Positions 22,520 to 33,530 of a stretch of DNA of 64,000 nucleotides are shown here, one piece after another. Source of the DNA: Dugong dugon (Eukaryota; Chordata; Mammalia; Sirenia; Dugongidae); the NCBI GenBank assembly GCA_030035585.1, contig CM057465.1, forward strand, positions 34,552,001 through 34,616,000, in the 5' to 3' direction. A model generated the notes under the pieces. That model was given only the letters and a program-made list of their open reading frames with translations, was not told the DNA's origin and did no database searches. Each line of letters opens with the position of its first letter. The stretch's first letter is position 1. The position numbers were made by a program, and so were the translations under genes.

Positions 22520-22914
22520 CTGTAAGTTTGTCCTGCTGTGGTGGCTTGCATGTTGCTATGATGCTGAAATCTATACCACTGGTATTTCAAGTACCAGCAG
22601 GATCACTAGTGGTAGATAAGTTTCAGGGAAACTTCCAGACTAAGACAGACTAGGAAGAAAGGCCTGGTGATCTACTTCTAAAATTAGCCAGTGAAAACCT
22701 TATTGATCACAATAGAATATTGTCCAGTGTAATGCTGGAAGATGATCCTCTTAGGTTGAAATGCCCTCAGGATACATAATAGCCATTAACAGTGGTCTTG
22801 AGCATACCAACGATCGTGAAGATGGTACAGGACTGGGCAACCTTTTGTCCTGTTATATATAAGGTCACCGTGAATTCGAGTAGAGCTTCATGGCAGTTAA
22901 TGCCAACCACAACA
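22520..22914 (+). mobile_element. RTE LINE with only 5' and 3' ends (internal deletion)
   Basis: The left 260 bp are the RTE 5' region ('ctgtaagtttgtcctgctg', then 'ctatgatgctgaaatc', 'aggttgaaatgccctcagga'), matching the minus-strand 5' end at 30480-30765. Near 22780 the sequence jumps to the RTE 3' end ('gatggtacaggactgggca' to 'cagttaatgccaaccacaac'). About 2.9 kb of coding sequence is missing relative to an intact element. Confidence 0.7.
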
Positions 22915-24029
22915 GAATCAGGAGATAAAGAAGTACAGAAGAAACAGGTTAAGGCAAAATCTTCAACAGTAAGACTGTGAAAAATGCTAAAACACCATTT
23001 TTATGTGGTGCTAACTGAACTGTGTGTGGGCTGACACAAGGGCTTAACGGCCATAGCCAAGGCTAGATGCCACTGATGTACAGTCATCCAAGTATAAATT
23101 TTGATTTGATTTTCTGAAAGTGTCAGTGGACTTTTTATAATGCAGTCTTGACACAAGGATACCCTTGTAATCACGGGTGTGAATTTATGAACATACTGGC
23201 CTGTGTTATAGGCTAAAAAAAGCAGGTCAAAATTTCCTGAAAAGAGACTAAATTTTGGACCTTGGCCTTATTAACATTATTCTCTAACAAAATAAACTTT
23301 GATTCTACCAATTTATCATCTGCACGTGCAACAACAATACAGATGTTTTTTATCATCAGTGCCCTAGATTCATATTGATGTGTGAATCTTCCAATTGTGT
23401 TGGAATTCATATTGAAAACACAACATGTTCTGAAACTGGTAGAAATTATAATTAGATCTGAAAGTATTCTGTCAATCAGATATTGTGTTGTGTTACTCAG
23501 CTGAGTTAAAAGGGAAATTGTAGTAAGGAAGTAAGTGTTTATTTTTAGTCAATGAGCTAATCTGGCCTCTCTGTGTAGGGGTATTGTGTTGTGATATGAG
23601 AGATAACTTGGCTGAATGGCCACGTGATGGCTTTTTAAGGATTTCAAACACACCAGACTGAAGAGTCTCATCGATTTCATATTTCCTGAAAAGACTAGAG
23701 AGCTGGATCTGGGTGTCTTTTCTTGATGAAGATGCACTCTTTTCCTTCTGATTGAAATATTTATATATTGAATATTAAAACTGGAAATAGCAACGATTTA
23801 TTTTTCTGGGGGGCTTAACCTTTTCATACATTATGAATTTTTAAATGCTTTTATCTTTAATGTACAAATATATTGGATTCTTATTAAGTTTTTTCTTTAA
23901 GTGCCTATTTTTAAAAACATCCCTAAAGAAAATATTCTCATATAGTATATGAGAAATCTGTCAATTTATCATGTTTATAACTTTTTTTTCCCTTTTATAT
24001 TTAGAAAGAGCCGAACATTTTATTATGAC
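22915..24029. other. unique-looking AT-rich DNA
   Basis: No gene or repeat is recognised. Confidence 0.45.
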
Positions 24030-24483
24030 TTACCATCTTGTCCCACAAGCTGTTCTCTTTCTGGGTTCTCTTTCTCAGAGTCTAGTGCCTCCATTCAATC
24101 ACTTGCCCAATCTGGATAACTAGGCTTCATTCTTGACTCTTGCTGTTATCATTCTTGATGTTTGACTCATTCTAAAATTTCTCCATTACTCCCCATCTCC
24201 ACAGCCACTACTTTATTCATCCCACTATCTTTCTTCCCTGGATTACTGCAGTGGCTTTCATGCCACCCTTTCAACCCATTCTCCCTACTGTACCTAACAT
24301 GATGTTTCTAAACTTAAAGTATAATCATGCCATTACCCTGCTTATGAACATCAATAGTCTTGCCTTTAGGATAAGAAACAAACTACATAACATGGCATAT
24401 CATTTTAAGACCTGGCCACCTCCTATACTTCCTCAGCTTCAGACTCAACTTTTATTCCCTCACATTCTATGAGTGAAGTATAC

Positions 24484-24677
24484 CCATTGACGCCGAGTTG
24501 ATTCCAGCTCATAGCAACCCTATAGGACAGAGTAGGACTGCTTGCTATAGAATCCTAGGCTGTAATCTTTACAGAAGCAGACTGCCTCATCTTTCTCCTG
24601 CAGAGTGGCTGGTGAGTTCCAACTGCTGACCTTCTGGTTAGCGGCCATGCTCTTAACCACTTCACCACCAGGGCTTC
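24484..24677 (-). mobile_element. AfroSINE, long form
   Basis: The minus-strand AfroSINE shows 'gagttgattccagctcatag', 'cctataggacagagtag' and the extra internal block 'gtaatctttacagaagcagac', then the head 'gttagcggccatgctcttaac'. It lies in an L2 element. Confidence 0.8.
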
Positions 24678-24811
24678 ATGATTGAAATATATTGAACCTT
24701 AATTTATGTTCTCAAATATTGCATGCCTGTGTGGCCCCCAATCTTCCTTTGGTTTAGAACACACTCTTCCTACCTTTCAGTCCTAAATTTAGATGTTACC
24801 ACCCAGAGAAA

Positions 24812-25112
24812 ATCAGTCTTGGAGGAAGAACAGCCAGAAAGCTTCTTAGAAGTGAGGATGGTGAGATTTTGTCTTGCTTACTTTGGATATGTCATCAGGA
24901 AAGACCGAAAGCTAGAAAAGGACACCATGTTTGGTGAAGTGGAGGGTTAGTGAAAATGAGGGAAACCCTGCATAATGATTGACATGGTGGCTGCAACAAT
25001 GAACTCAAACATACCAGTGGTTGTGAGGATGGTGCAGGACCAGGCAGTAGTTTGTTCCGTTATACTTAAGATCACCATGAGTAGGAGCCAACTTGATGAC
25101 AACTAACAATAA
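24812..25112 (+). mobile_element. RTE LINE, 3' terminal fragment
   Basis: This encodes the RTE C-terminal region (MTRLRLAYF-like, with a stop after the 'EVEG' residues) and ends 'gatgacaactaacaataacaa'. It is 5'-truncated and inserted in an L2. A short imperfect 'cagaga/cagagg' at the borders may be the target duplication. Confidence 0.75.
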
Positions 25113-25329
25113 CAATGCAGAGGAGATCTTCCCTGAGCATCCTAGGTTAAGTTAGGTGCTACACACACCCAAAGTAGCCACATCACCAATATTGTGGCAC
25201 TTTTTATACATCATTGTTGTTGCCTATGTACTTGTCTGTACCTCCTCATAGACTGTAAATTCTGTTGTTCTAGCAATCTGTTGCTACATATTTCAGGTTT
25301 TGTCATGGCAGCACCCCAGTTCCAGCTAC

Positions 25330-25958
25330 CACAATCTATTCCCATCACTGTTAAACAAATCACCTCAAAACAACCATCATTTTGTATGCTAACGGATTAC
25401 ATGGGTCAGAAATTTGGACAGGGTAAATTCATATATGGAATGGTTTATCTCTGCTCCATGGTGACTGAGGCCTTAACCAGAAAGACTAGGACAGGGTCTA
25501 CTTTAATTACTAGAGACTAGAATGATCTTGAGACTTCTTCACATACATGTCTGGTGTCTGGGCTGGGGTTACTTAAATACCTGGCTCAGCTGTGACTGTT
25601 AACCAGAGTGCCTACATGTGCTTTTCCATGTTGTCTGGGCTTCTTCAGAGCATACCCCTCAAAAAACAAACAAAAAAACCCATTCCATTGAGTCAATTCC
25701 AACTCATAGTGGCCCTGTAGGACAGAGTGGAATTGCCCTGTAGGGTTTCCAAGGAGCGACTGGTGGATTTGAACTGCCAGTCTTTTAGTTAGCAGCCAAA
25801 CGCTTAACCACTGAGCCGCAAAATGTCTAGACATCTTACATGGCAACTCAGTACTCCAAGAGCAAATAACAAGAAAGTGGAAGTTGCATGGCCTTTTATG
25901 GCCCAGCATGGGAAGTCACATAGCACCACTTCTACTATACTCTATTGGTCAAAGCAGT
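25330..25958 (+). repeat. old dispersed repeat, family not assigned, with an AfroSINE inside
   Basis: The order 'gttaaacaaatcacctcaaaa', 'gggtcagaaatttggacagg', 'cttttatggcccagcatggg', 'aagtcacatagcaccactt' and 'actctattggtcaaagcag' is familiar from common mammalian repeats. Its terminus meets the LTR-like element starting at 25959. I cannot name the family. Confidence 0.45.
25661..25818 (-). mobile_element. AfroSINE
   Basis: Minus-strand copy: 'aaaaaaacccattccattgag', 'cctgtaggacagagtgg', 'agggtttccaaggagcgac', and the head 'gttagcagccaaacgcttaac'. Confidence 0.85.
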
Positions 25959-26435
25959 TGTATTTGTTTCCTATCACTGCCATAACAAATTACCACAAAT
26001 TTGGTGGCTTACAACAATACAAATTTATTATCTTACTGTTCTGGAGATCAGAAGTCTGAAAAGAGTCTCTTTTGGCTAAAATCAGTGTGTCAGTAGGATT
26101 GTGTTCCTTTTGGAACCTGTATTTCCTCTCCTTTTCCAGCTTCTAAAGGCACCTGCATTCCTTGGCTCATGATCACTTCCTCCATATTCAAAGCCATCAA
26201 CATAGCATCTTCAGTTCTTTCTCTTATTCTCCTAATTCCCTTTTTCACTTTTAAGGATTTTGTGATGACGTTTTCCCACCTAGATAATTCAGCATCATCT
26301 CCCCATTTCAAGGTCAATGGGTTAGTAAACTTAATTCTCTCTGTAACCTTAATTCTCTTTTGCCATGTAACATATTCATAAGTTCTAGCAGTTAAATGTG
26401 GATATCTTTGGGGGACATTTCAGTCAATCCTACCC
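25959..26435 (+). repeat. old LTR-like element (ERV-L/MLT2-related, uncertain)
   Basis: It opens 'tgtatttgtttcctatcactg' then 'ccataacaaattaccacaaa', has 'tcttactgttctggagatcag' and ends 'tttgggggacatttcag'. The layout resembles the MLT2-like LTRs at 15012 and 27001, but it is much more diverged. Confidence 0.5.
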
Positions 26436-26681
26436 AGACTGAAGGTGACTGAGACTCAGATTTTGGCAACAGGGACTATAGATCTGGCACTAGACAGAAA
26501 GCCCTCTCACTCATGGACGTGAAGTCCTCATTCCCATAGAGACCAAATCTTCGTAAGAGACCAGAGGCCAAGACTGATCCTCACACCCCACCAGAAAAGG
26601 CAAGGGGATTTAGATCCTACTTCTTGATGGGAAGTGTGTCAAATAATATGTAGCCATATTTTAAAACCACTATATATATCT

Positions 26682-26854
26682 TGGAAATCCTGGTGGTTTA
26701 GTGGCTAAGAGCTACAGCTGCTAACCAAAAACGTCGGCAGTTTGAATCCACCAGGTGCTCTTTGAAAACCCTATGGGGCAGTTCTGCTCTGTCCCATGAG
26801 GTCACTATGAGTCAGAATCGACTCGACGGCAGTTGGAATAGACTTGATGGGTTT
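26682..26854 (+). mobile_element. AfroSINE
   Basis: 'ggaaatcctggtggtttagtg', 'ctgctaaccaaaaacgtcgg' and 'atgagtcagaatcgactcg' are seen in order, followed by 'gggttt'. The tail is T-rich rather than A-rich, as usual for this SINE. Confidence 0.85.
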
Positions 26855-27000
26855 ATATACATCTTGTTCATCACTGGTCTGATTGTTTGACATATTATAG
26901 GCATTTGATGAATTCCGGATATGTAAGTGTTTATAGCATGGTTGAATTGAATAACGTGGAATCTCATGGAGAATTACTGAGAAAAATAAGTTATGGATAC

Positions 27001-27521
27001 TGTGTTAGTTATTTAGTTCTGCTATAACAGAAATACCAAAAATGATGACTTTAACAAACAGAAATTTATTCTCTCACAGTCTACTAGGCTAGAAGTCCAA
27101 ATTCAGGGCACCAGCTCCAGGGGAAAGCTTTCTTTCTCTGTCAGCTCTGGAGTAAGGTCCTTGTCATCAATCTTTCCCTGGTCTAGGAGCTTCTCAGCAC
27201 AGGAACCCTGGGTCCAAAGGATGCACTCTGCTCTTGGCACTACTTTCTTAGTGGTGTGATTTCCTTCTGTCTCTCTGCTCGCTTCTCTCTTCTATATCTC
27301 AAAAGAGATTGCCTCAAGATGCCACCTAATCTTATAGATTGAGTGCTACCTCATTAACACAACTGCCTCTAATCCCTGCCTTATTGACATCATAGAGGTA
27401 GGATTTATAACACACAGGAAAAACTCATCAGATGACAAAATGGTGGACAGTCACACAATACTGGGAATCATGGCCTAGCCAAGTTGACACATTTGGGGAG
27501 GATGTAATTCAATCCATAACA
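27001..27521 (+). mobile_element. solo LTR of an ERV-L-type endogenous retrovirus (MLT2-like)
   Basis: It starts TGTGTTAGTT and ends 'attcaatccataaca', 521 bp, strongly similar along its length to 15012-15536. The flanks gatac (26996-27000) and gagac (27522-27526) form a 4/5-matching 5-bp duplication. No viral coding sequence is attached. Confidence 0.82.
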
Positions 27522-28052
27522 GAGACTAGTAACAAAGAGATGCTAAAACGAAGTGTATATCCCTGAAGAAATATGTATATTATTTGCTAGCTCTCCACAC
27601 AAACATGTATGCTTAGTGATTACTAATCAGAAGCAGTGATGTGCCAGTATTAGTATTGTGAACACACTAGTGAGGCATGCTTATTCATAAGTTGTAATAT
27701 ATCTGGGCTATAAGAAGCTGAAGAAAATAAGATGTGGGAGGAATGTAAGGTGAGTATGATAATAGCAGGTGTAATTTTGTGAGAAAAATGAAAAAGGAAC
27801 CAGAGTGACCACAAACACTATAGAAGCTTTAAAATAGTATGTTAAGATAATAGATGAATGTCTTGAACTAAACTTTCCAAAGGATTAAATCAACTTTTAG
27901 GACCCCATTAACTGATGGTTACACAGCTTCCTATATGGCAGTGCTTGTTTCCTCCTCTCTGGAGGAAATGTGGCGCTGGGAAGTGAGGAAATTTTGCATT
28001 ATGAATGCCACCAAGCACTTGGTAGTACACACTTCATACAATTATTATTGTG
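27522..28052. other. unique-looking DNA
   Basis: No gene or repeat is recognised. Confidence 0.45.
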
Positions 28053-30765
28053 CTGTTGTTGTTAGGTGCTTTCGAATTGCTTCCGACTCATAGTGACCCC
28101 TTGCATAGCAGAACAAAACACTACCTGGTTCTGCACCATCCTCACAATTGTTGCTATTTTTGAGCCCATTGTTGAAGCCACTGTGTCAATCCATCTCATT
28201 GAGGATCGTTCTCTTTTTTGTTGATCCTCTGCTTTACCAAGCATGATGTCCTTCTCCAGGCACTGGTTCCTCCTGATAATATGTCCAAAGTACATGAGAT
28301 GAAGTCTTGCCATCCTTGCTTCTAAGGAACGTTCTGGCTGTACTTCTTCTAAGACAGATTTGTTCATTATTCTGGCAGTCCATGGTATATTAAATATTTT
28401 TTGCCAGCACTATCATTCAAAAACATCAATTCTTCTTTGATCTTCCTTATTCATTGTCCAACTTTTGCATGCTTATGAGGTAATTGAAAACAACCATTGC
28501 TTGGACCAGGCTCAACTTAGTCCTCAAGGTGATATCTTTACTTTTTAACACTTTCAAGAGGTCTTTTACAGCAGATTTGCCCAATGCAACACATCATTTG
28601 ATTTATTGACTGCTTGCTTCCATGGGTGTTGATTGTGGATCCAAGCAAAGTGAAATTCTTGACAGCTTCAATATTTTCTCCATTTATCATAATGTTACTT
28701 ATTGGTCCAGTTGTGAAGATTTTTGTTTATGTTGAGTTGTAATCCATAGTGAAGGCTGTAGTCTTTGATCTTCTTCAGTAAGTACTTGAAGTCCTCTTCA
28801 CTTTTAGCAAGCAAGGTGTTGTCATCAGCATGATGCAGGTTGTTAATGAATCTTCCTCCAATCGTGATGCCCCCTTCTTCTTCATATAGTCCAGCTTCTC
28901 AGATTATTTGCTTAGCATATGGACTGAATAAGTATGGTGAAAGGATACAACTCTGACACACACCTTTCCTGATTTTAAACCCAGGAAGTATCCCCTTGTT
29001 CTGTTCGAACAACTGCCTCTTGGTCATGTATGTACAGGTTCCACATGATCACAATTAAGTGTTCTATAATTCCTATTCTTCACAATGTTACCCATAATTT
29101 GTTATGATCCACACAGTTGAGTGCCTTTGCATGGTCAATAAAGCACAAGTAAACATCTTTCTGGTATTGTCTGCTTTTAGCCAGGATCCATCTGACATCA
29201 GCACTGATATCCTCGTCCCATGTCCTCTTCTGAATCCAGCTTGAATTTCTACCAGTTTCCTTTCGATGTACTGCTACAACCATTTTTGGATGATCTTCAG
29301 CAAAATTTTACTTGTGTGTGATATTAATGATATTGTTCGATAGTTTCTGCTTTCTGTTGGATCACCTTTCTTGGGAATGGGTGCAAATATGGTTCTCTTC
29401 CAGTTGGTTGGCCAGGTAGCTGTCTTCGAAATTTCTTGGCACAGATGAGTGAATGCTTCCAGCATTGCATCTGTTTGCTGAAACATCTCAATTGGTATTC
29501 CATCATTTCCTGTAGCCTTGTTTTTCACTGATGCTTTCAGTGCAGCTTGGAATTCTTCCTTTGGTACCATCGGTTCTTGATTGTATGCTACCTCCTGAAA
29601 TGTTTGAATGTCAATCATTTCTTTTTGGTACAGTGTCTCTGTGTATTCCTTCCATCTTCTTTTGATACTTCCTGTGTCTTTCAATATTTTGCCCATAGAA
29701 TCCTTCAGTATTGCACCTCAAGGCTTGAATTTTTTTTTTTTTTTTCAGTTTTTTCAGCTTGAGAAATGCTGAGTGTGTTCTTCCCTTTTGGTTTTCTAAC
29801 TCCAGGACTTTGCACATTTCATTATAATACTTTACTTTGTTGTCTTGAGCTGCCCTTCGAAATCTTCTGCTCAGCTCTTTTACTTCTTCATTTCTTTTAT
29901 TTGCTTTAGCTACTGTGCATTCAAGAGCAAGTTTCAGAGTCTTTTCAGACATAATTTTGGTCCTTTCTTTCCTGTCTTTTTAATGCTCTTTTGTTTTCTT
30001 CATGTATTATGTTCTTGATGTCATCCCACAGCTTGTCTGGTCTTTAGTCATTAGTATTCAATGCATCAAATCTATTGAGTTAGTCTCTAAATTCAGGTGG
30101 GAAATACTCAAGGTTGTACTTTGTTTCTCGTTGACTTGTTTTCATTTTCTTCATCTTCAACTGGAACTTGCATATGAGCAGTTGAAGACCTGTTCCGTAG
30201 TTGGCCCCTAACCTTGTTCTGTTGGATGATATTGAGCTTCTGCATTGTCTGTTTCCACAAATGTCAGTTTGATTCTTGTGTATGCTATCCGGCGAGGTCC
30301 ATGTGTGTAGTCACCCTTTGTGTTGTTGAAAAAATATATCTGCAGTGATGAAGTTGTTGGTCTTGGCAGTTCGAATCCACCAGCCACTCCTTGGAAACCC
30401 TATTGGGTAGTTCTACTCTTTCCTGTAGTGTCGCTGTGAGTTGGAATTGACTTGAAGGCAACGGGTTTGGTTTTTTTTGGGTTTCTACTTTGAAGGGTAG
30501 CTCTCCCTCAGTTGTATTTTGAGTGCCTTCCAATCTGAGGGGCTTATCTTCCAGCACTATATCAGACAGCATTCCACTGCTATTCATGAGGCTTTCACTG
30601 GACAATCTTTTTCAAAAGTAGACCGACAGTTCCATCTTTCTAGTCTGTCTTGGTCTGGAACCAACCAGTCAACCATGGGTGACCCTGCTGCTATTTGAAA
30701 TACTGGTGACATAGCTTCCAGGATCATAGCAGCATGCAAGCCATCACAGTAACACAAACTGACAG
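28053..30765 (-). pseudogene. RTE (BovB-like) LINE, both ends present, endonuclease region deleted
   Basis: The 3' end is at the left ('cacctaacaacaac' on the minus strand) and the 5' end at the right ('ctgtcagtttgtgttactgtg' at about 30765). The RT domain is well preserved (29274-29696): 'NKATGNDGIPIEMFQQ', 'WPTNWKRTIFAPIPKKGDP', 'ESRNYRTISLISHTSKILL'; then 'DVYLCFIDHAKALNCVDHNK' (29080-29283); and the C-terminus 'HIIRRNQCLEKDIMLGKAED' (28062-28367). The endonuclease segment expected between about 30355 and 30480 is replaced by a truncated AfroSINE. The protein would have supplied reverse transcriptase for RTE and probably for afrotherian SINEs. Frameshifts and stops make it inactive. Confidence 0.88.
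30365..30480 (+). mobile_element. AfroSINE, 5'-truncated, at an RTE deletion point
   Basis: The copy begins in the B-box region ('ggcagttcgaatccaccagc') and runs to 'caacgggtttggttttttttgg'. It sits where the RTE endonuclease region is missing. Confidence 0.8.
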
Positions 30766-31273
30766 ATGAATGGTGGAAGAATGAAATTAGAGCTGATTAT
30801 TTTGATACAGGTATTCAGATAATAAAATATAGTTGTCAAGAAGGGGCATTGTAGCAAGCAGTGTAAACGAGTTCAGTGACAAAATAGGAAGACTGAGTTA
30901 AGATAAATGTAAAAGCACAGATTTGGGAGGCCAGCTTAATATATTTTCATGTCTTTAGTTGCTTTCAGTTAATATTTATGCTAATGGAATTTGGAGCTTT
31001 GAATTTTATGGATCTGTGCTATTTGATACACTTTTTGGTAAAGGTTAAAAAGTATATTCTTTTAAATGTATATTCATGAAAGCCACCATATATGTGTGTT
31101 TAATGCATATGGTTTTTACTTACAGTGAGTTACATTACATGTAAGCGGTTTTACTTGATAATATTTGAAAACCCAGTGTAGGTAAATTACTTAATGTAGT
31201 CGCAAGTCTTATTGTATTTGCAAAAAGATGTAATTGATCATTTTTTGCAAGTAAACCATTCTTTAAGGTGACC
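30766..31273. other. unique-looking AT-rich DNA
   Basis: No gene or repeat is recognised. Confidence 0.45.
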
Positions 31274-31472
31274 GTTGTTGTGTGCAGTACAGTTGATTCT
31301 GACTCTTAGCGATCCTGTACTACAGATTAGAACCACCCCATAGGATTTCCAAGGCCATAATCTTTATGGAGGCAGATTGTGGTATCTTTCTCCCATGGTG
31401 CAGCTGGTGGGTTCGAATGACAGACCTTTTGGTTACCAGCTAATCTCTGAACCACCGCACTATCAGGCCTCC
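31274..31472 (-). mobile_element. AfroSINE, long form
   Basis: 'ccccataggatttccaagg', the extra block 'ccataatctttatggaggcag', 'gctggtgggttcgaatgacag' and 'gttaccagctaatctctgaac' appear in order, in the reverse orientation. Confidence 0.82.
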
Positions 31473-31560
31473 TTTCAAGATGACTATATGCTGTTTTATT
31501 TATCTTAATGTTGTTTTGGTTGACCAAAAATTTAAGTATGCCCAAAGATGCCGTTTTTAG

Positions 31561-31679
31561 TGGACTGTGGTGGTGCAGTGGTTAAAGTGCTCAGCTGCTA
31601 ACTGAGAGGTCAGTGGTTCAAACCCAACAGTTGCTCTGCGGGAGGAAGATGTGGCAGTGTGCTTCCATAAAGATTGCAG
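31561..31679 (+). mobile_element. AfroSINE, long form, 3'-truncated (first half of a dimer)
   Basis: It starts 'ggtggtgcagtggttaaagtg', contains 'gtggttcaaacccaacag' and the long-form block 'cttccataaagattgcag', and stops there. Confidence 0.8.
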
Positions 31680-31847
31680 CCCTTGTGGTGCGGTGGTTAA
31701 GATCTCAGCTGCTTAACCAAAGATCTGGTGTTCTAATTCACCAGCCACTCCTTGGAAACCCTGTGGGGCAGTTGTACTCTGTTGGATAGCTATGAGTTGG
31801 AATTGACTAGACAGCAACAGGTTTGGTTGTTTTGTTTTTTTTTTTTG
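31680..31847 (+). mobile_element. AfroSINE, short form (second half of a dimer)
   Basis: It starts 'cccttgtggtgcggtggttaag' at the exact point where the long form would read 'cagccttgg', and runs to 'ggtttggttgttttg' and a T tract. Confidence 0.8.
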
Positions 31848-32999
31848 ATATTAATATAATACATTTATTATATTTTCATCTTTATAATGAGGCATAAGAA
31901 CCCTTAGAGGTTACCTGGTGAGAATGATAGAAGGAATACCTTTCAATATAGTTTCACCAGCCATGCTGTGTGACATTTTGTTGTATATTGAGAATCCATA
32001 ACTCCTTAATTTGCAGAAAATGTTATGAAATGCGTACATAACACATATCCAGTTCTAGATAATTTGGCAAGTACTAAATGTTTATTACATAGGCAAAAAC
32101 ATACTTAAGCTTTTTTTCTTTTTCTCTGTTGTATTTCACATTTGTAACATTTCCTTGGCACACTTGTTAATGGTATTATCTGAAAGGTCACCTTATTAGA
32201 GGCAGTATCAGAGGCAGCATGCTTGATACTCTCTTGATAAAATGTTCTTTGAATAACAATGTATCTGACAGTTCTGAGAAGGATGTAAATGCCATTCTAG
32301 ATATTTTAGATTTGTGTGTTAATATCAATTTCTTGGATTCTTATCATAGCAATAAAATATCATATCACAAGATGTTTTTTATAGTGACCATCAAAAGTAT
32401 GTTTAATATTTTTCAACATCAGTATGCACGCATATGAGCAAGGGAGGGAGAGGCAGAGAGAGAGAGAAATGGTGACAGAAGCAGAGAGAGAGATTTTGCT
32501 ACTAAGTATGTATTTCAGAATTGTGAAGGTTTAATATATCTTGAAAAACTTATTATGATTTTTGGTACAATGTTTAATATAATCCAAAAAATTTTAGTTT
32601 AGCTACACCAGCTATGTTCAGGAACCTGTTCAATGACACCTAATTAAAAAGAAAAAAAAAAAAAAAGAGGAGTCTGGTATGGCCATATCTTTTTATTTGC
32701 TTTATCTAGAAGTTGGAAGATTATTGATAAGAAAATCAAGCCCCAATGTGATTTATTTCACTGCATGGTGAAAAGAAAAATCTTATTATGTTATGACTCA
32801 ATATGTGTGTCTGTATACAAATTTGCATAATAAATTTAGCTAAAAATGTAGATATTGTAAAATTTCTGATTACTCAACAGTACGTTACTAAAATGCCAAG
32901 GATACACTCAAGATTTATTGTCTATGGACAGACAGGAAGAATCCCACACTGACCTTGTCTTGTATAACACACTCTCTAGTGTGGGAGACAGATGTCTAA
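31848..32999. other. AT-rich DNA with a GA-rich microsatellite
   Basis: An imperfect (GA)n tract lies at about 32442-32490 and an A-tract at 32649-32665. No gene is recognised. Confidence 0.5.
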
Positions 33000-33360
33000 A
33001 CAAATTTAGTGATTGCAGCAAGAACAAGTAGATCTCAAAAAGAGAAGTGCTGCTGGAGCACAGGGGATGGATTGACTAAGCCTGCCCAAGGCCAACAACA
33101 GAGTCTTCACAGAGGAGCTGGGATTTAAAGGGTAAGCAGTTACTTCCGTGGTGGAGAAGAATAAGTGCCTCTAGGCAAAGGAGAGATCAGAAGTATAGCT
33201 CTACAGCTGAGAAAGTAGAGCATGCTTGAGAATGATGTGAGGTACAGTGTGTCTGGATTTTAAGGTATATAGATGAGAATGACTGGAGCCAGATTTTAGT
33301 ATCCTCTGATGAAAAATCCTGTAAGTTTAGACTTTATTCTCAAGGCATTTAAGAAACTGT
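33000..33360 (+). repeat. old dispersed repeat, family not assigned (copy 2 of 3)
   Basis: It shares the landmarks 'gctgggatttaaagggtaagc', 'actggagccagattttag' and 'agactttattctcaaggc' with the copies at 20560 and 36940. Confidence 0.4.
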
Positions 33361-33374
33361 AGTAATGATGATAA

Positions 33375-33530
33375 TAATAATAATAATAGCCAACATTTTG
33401 TAGACAAGGAAACAGGCTTATCGAGGTTAAATAACTAAGGTCACCAAGCAAATGACTGGCAGAGCTGGGTTTGAAGCCATTGAGTGTTACATTCCAATGC
33501 TTCTGCTCTTAAACTATGGAATACTTTAAT
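33375..33530 (-). repeat. MIR SINE
   Basis: Antisense MIR landmarks: 'gacaaggaaacaggcttat', 'ggttaaataactaaggtcac', 'tggcagagctgggtttgaag' and 'gctcttaaactatgg'. A short (ATA/TAA) repeat precedes it. Confidence 0.75.

Larger units (their letters stand above)
24030..25260 (+). repeat. L2 LINE 3' part, split by a SINE and an RTE fragment
   Basis: Typical L2 text includes 'ccctggattactgcagtggct', 'ctaaacttaaagtataatcatg', 'ttccctgagcatcc', 'gtagcc.catcaccaatatt' and the terminal 'tcctcatagactgtaaattc'. It is interrupted by an AfroSINE (24484-24677) and an RTE 3' fragment (24812-25112), with L2 text resuming after each. Confidence 0.7.

Noticed and set aside
25194..25520. 108-codon plus-strand open frame
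   Set aside because: It spans the end of an L2 and the start of an old dispersed repeat, so coding is unlikely.
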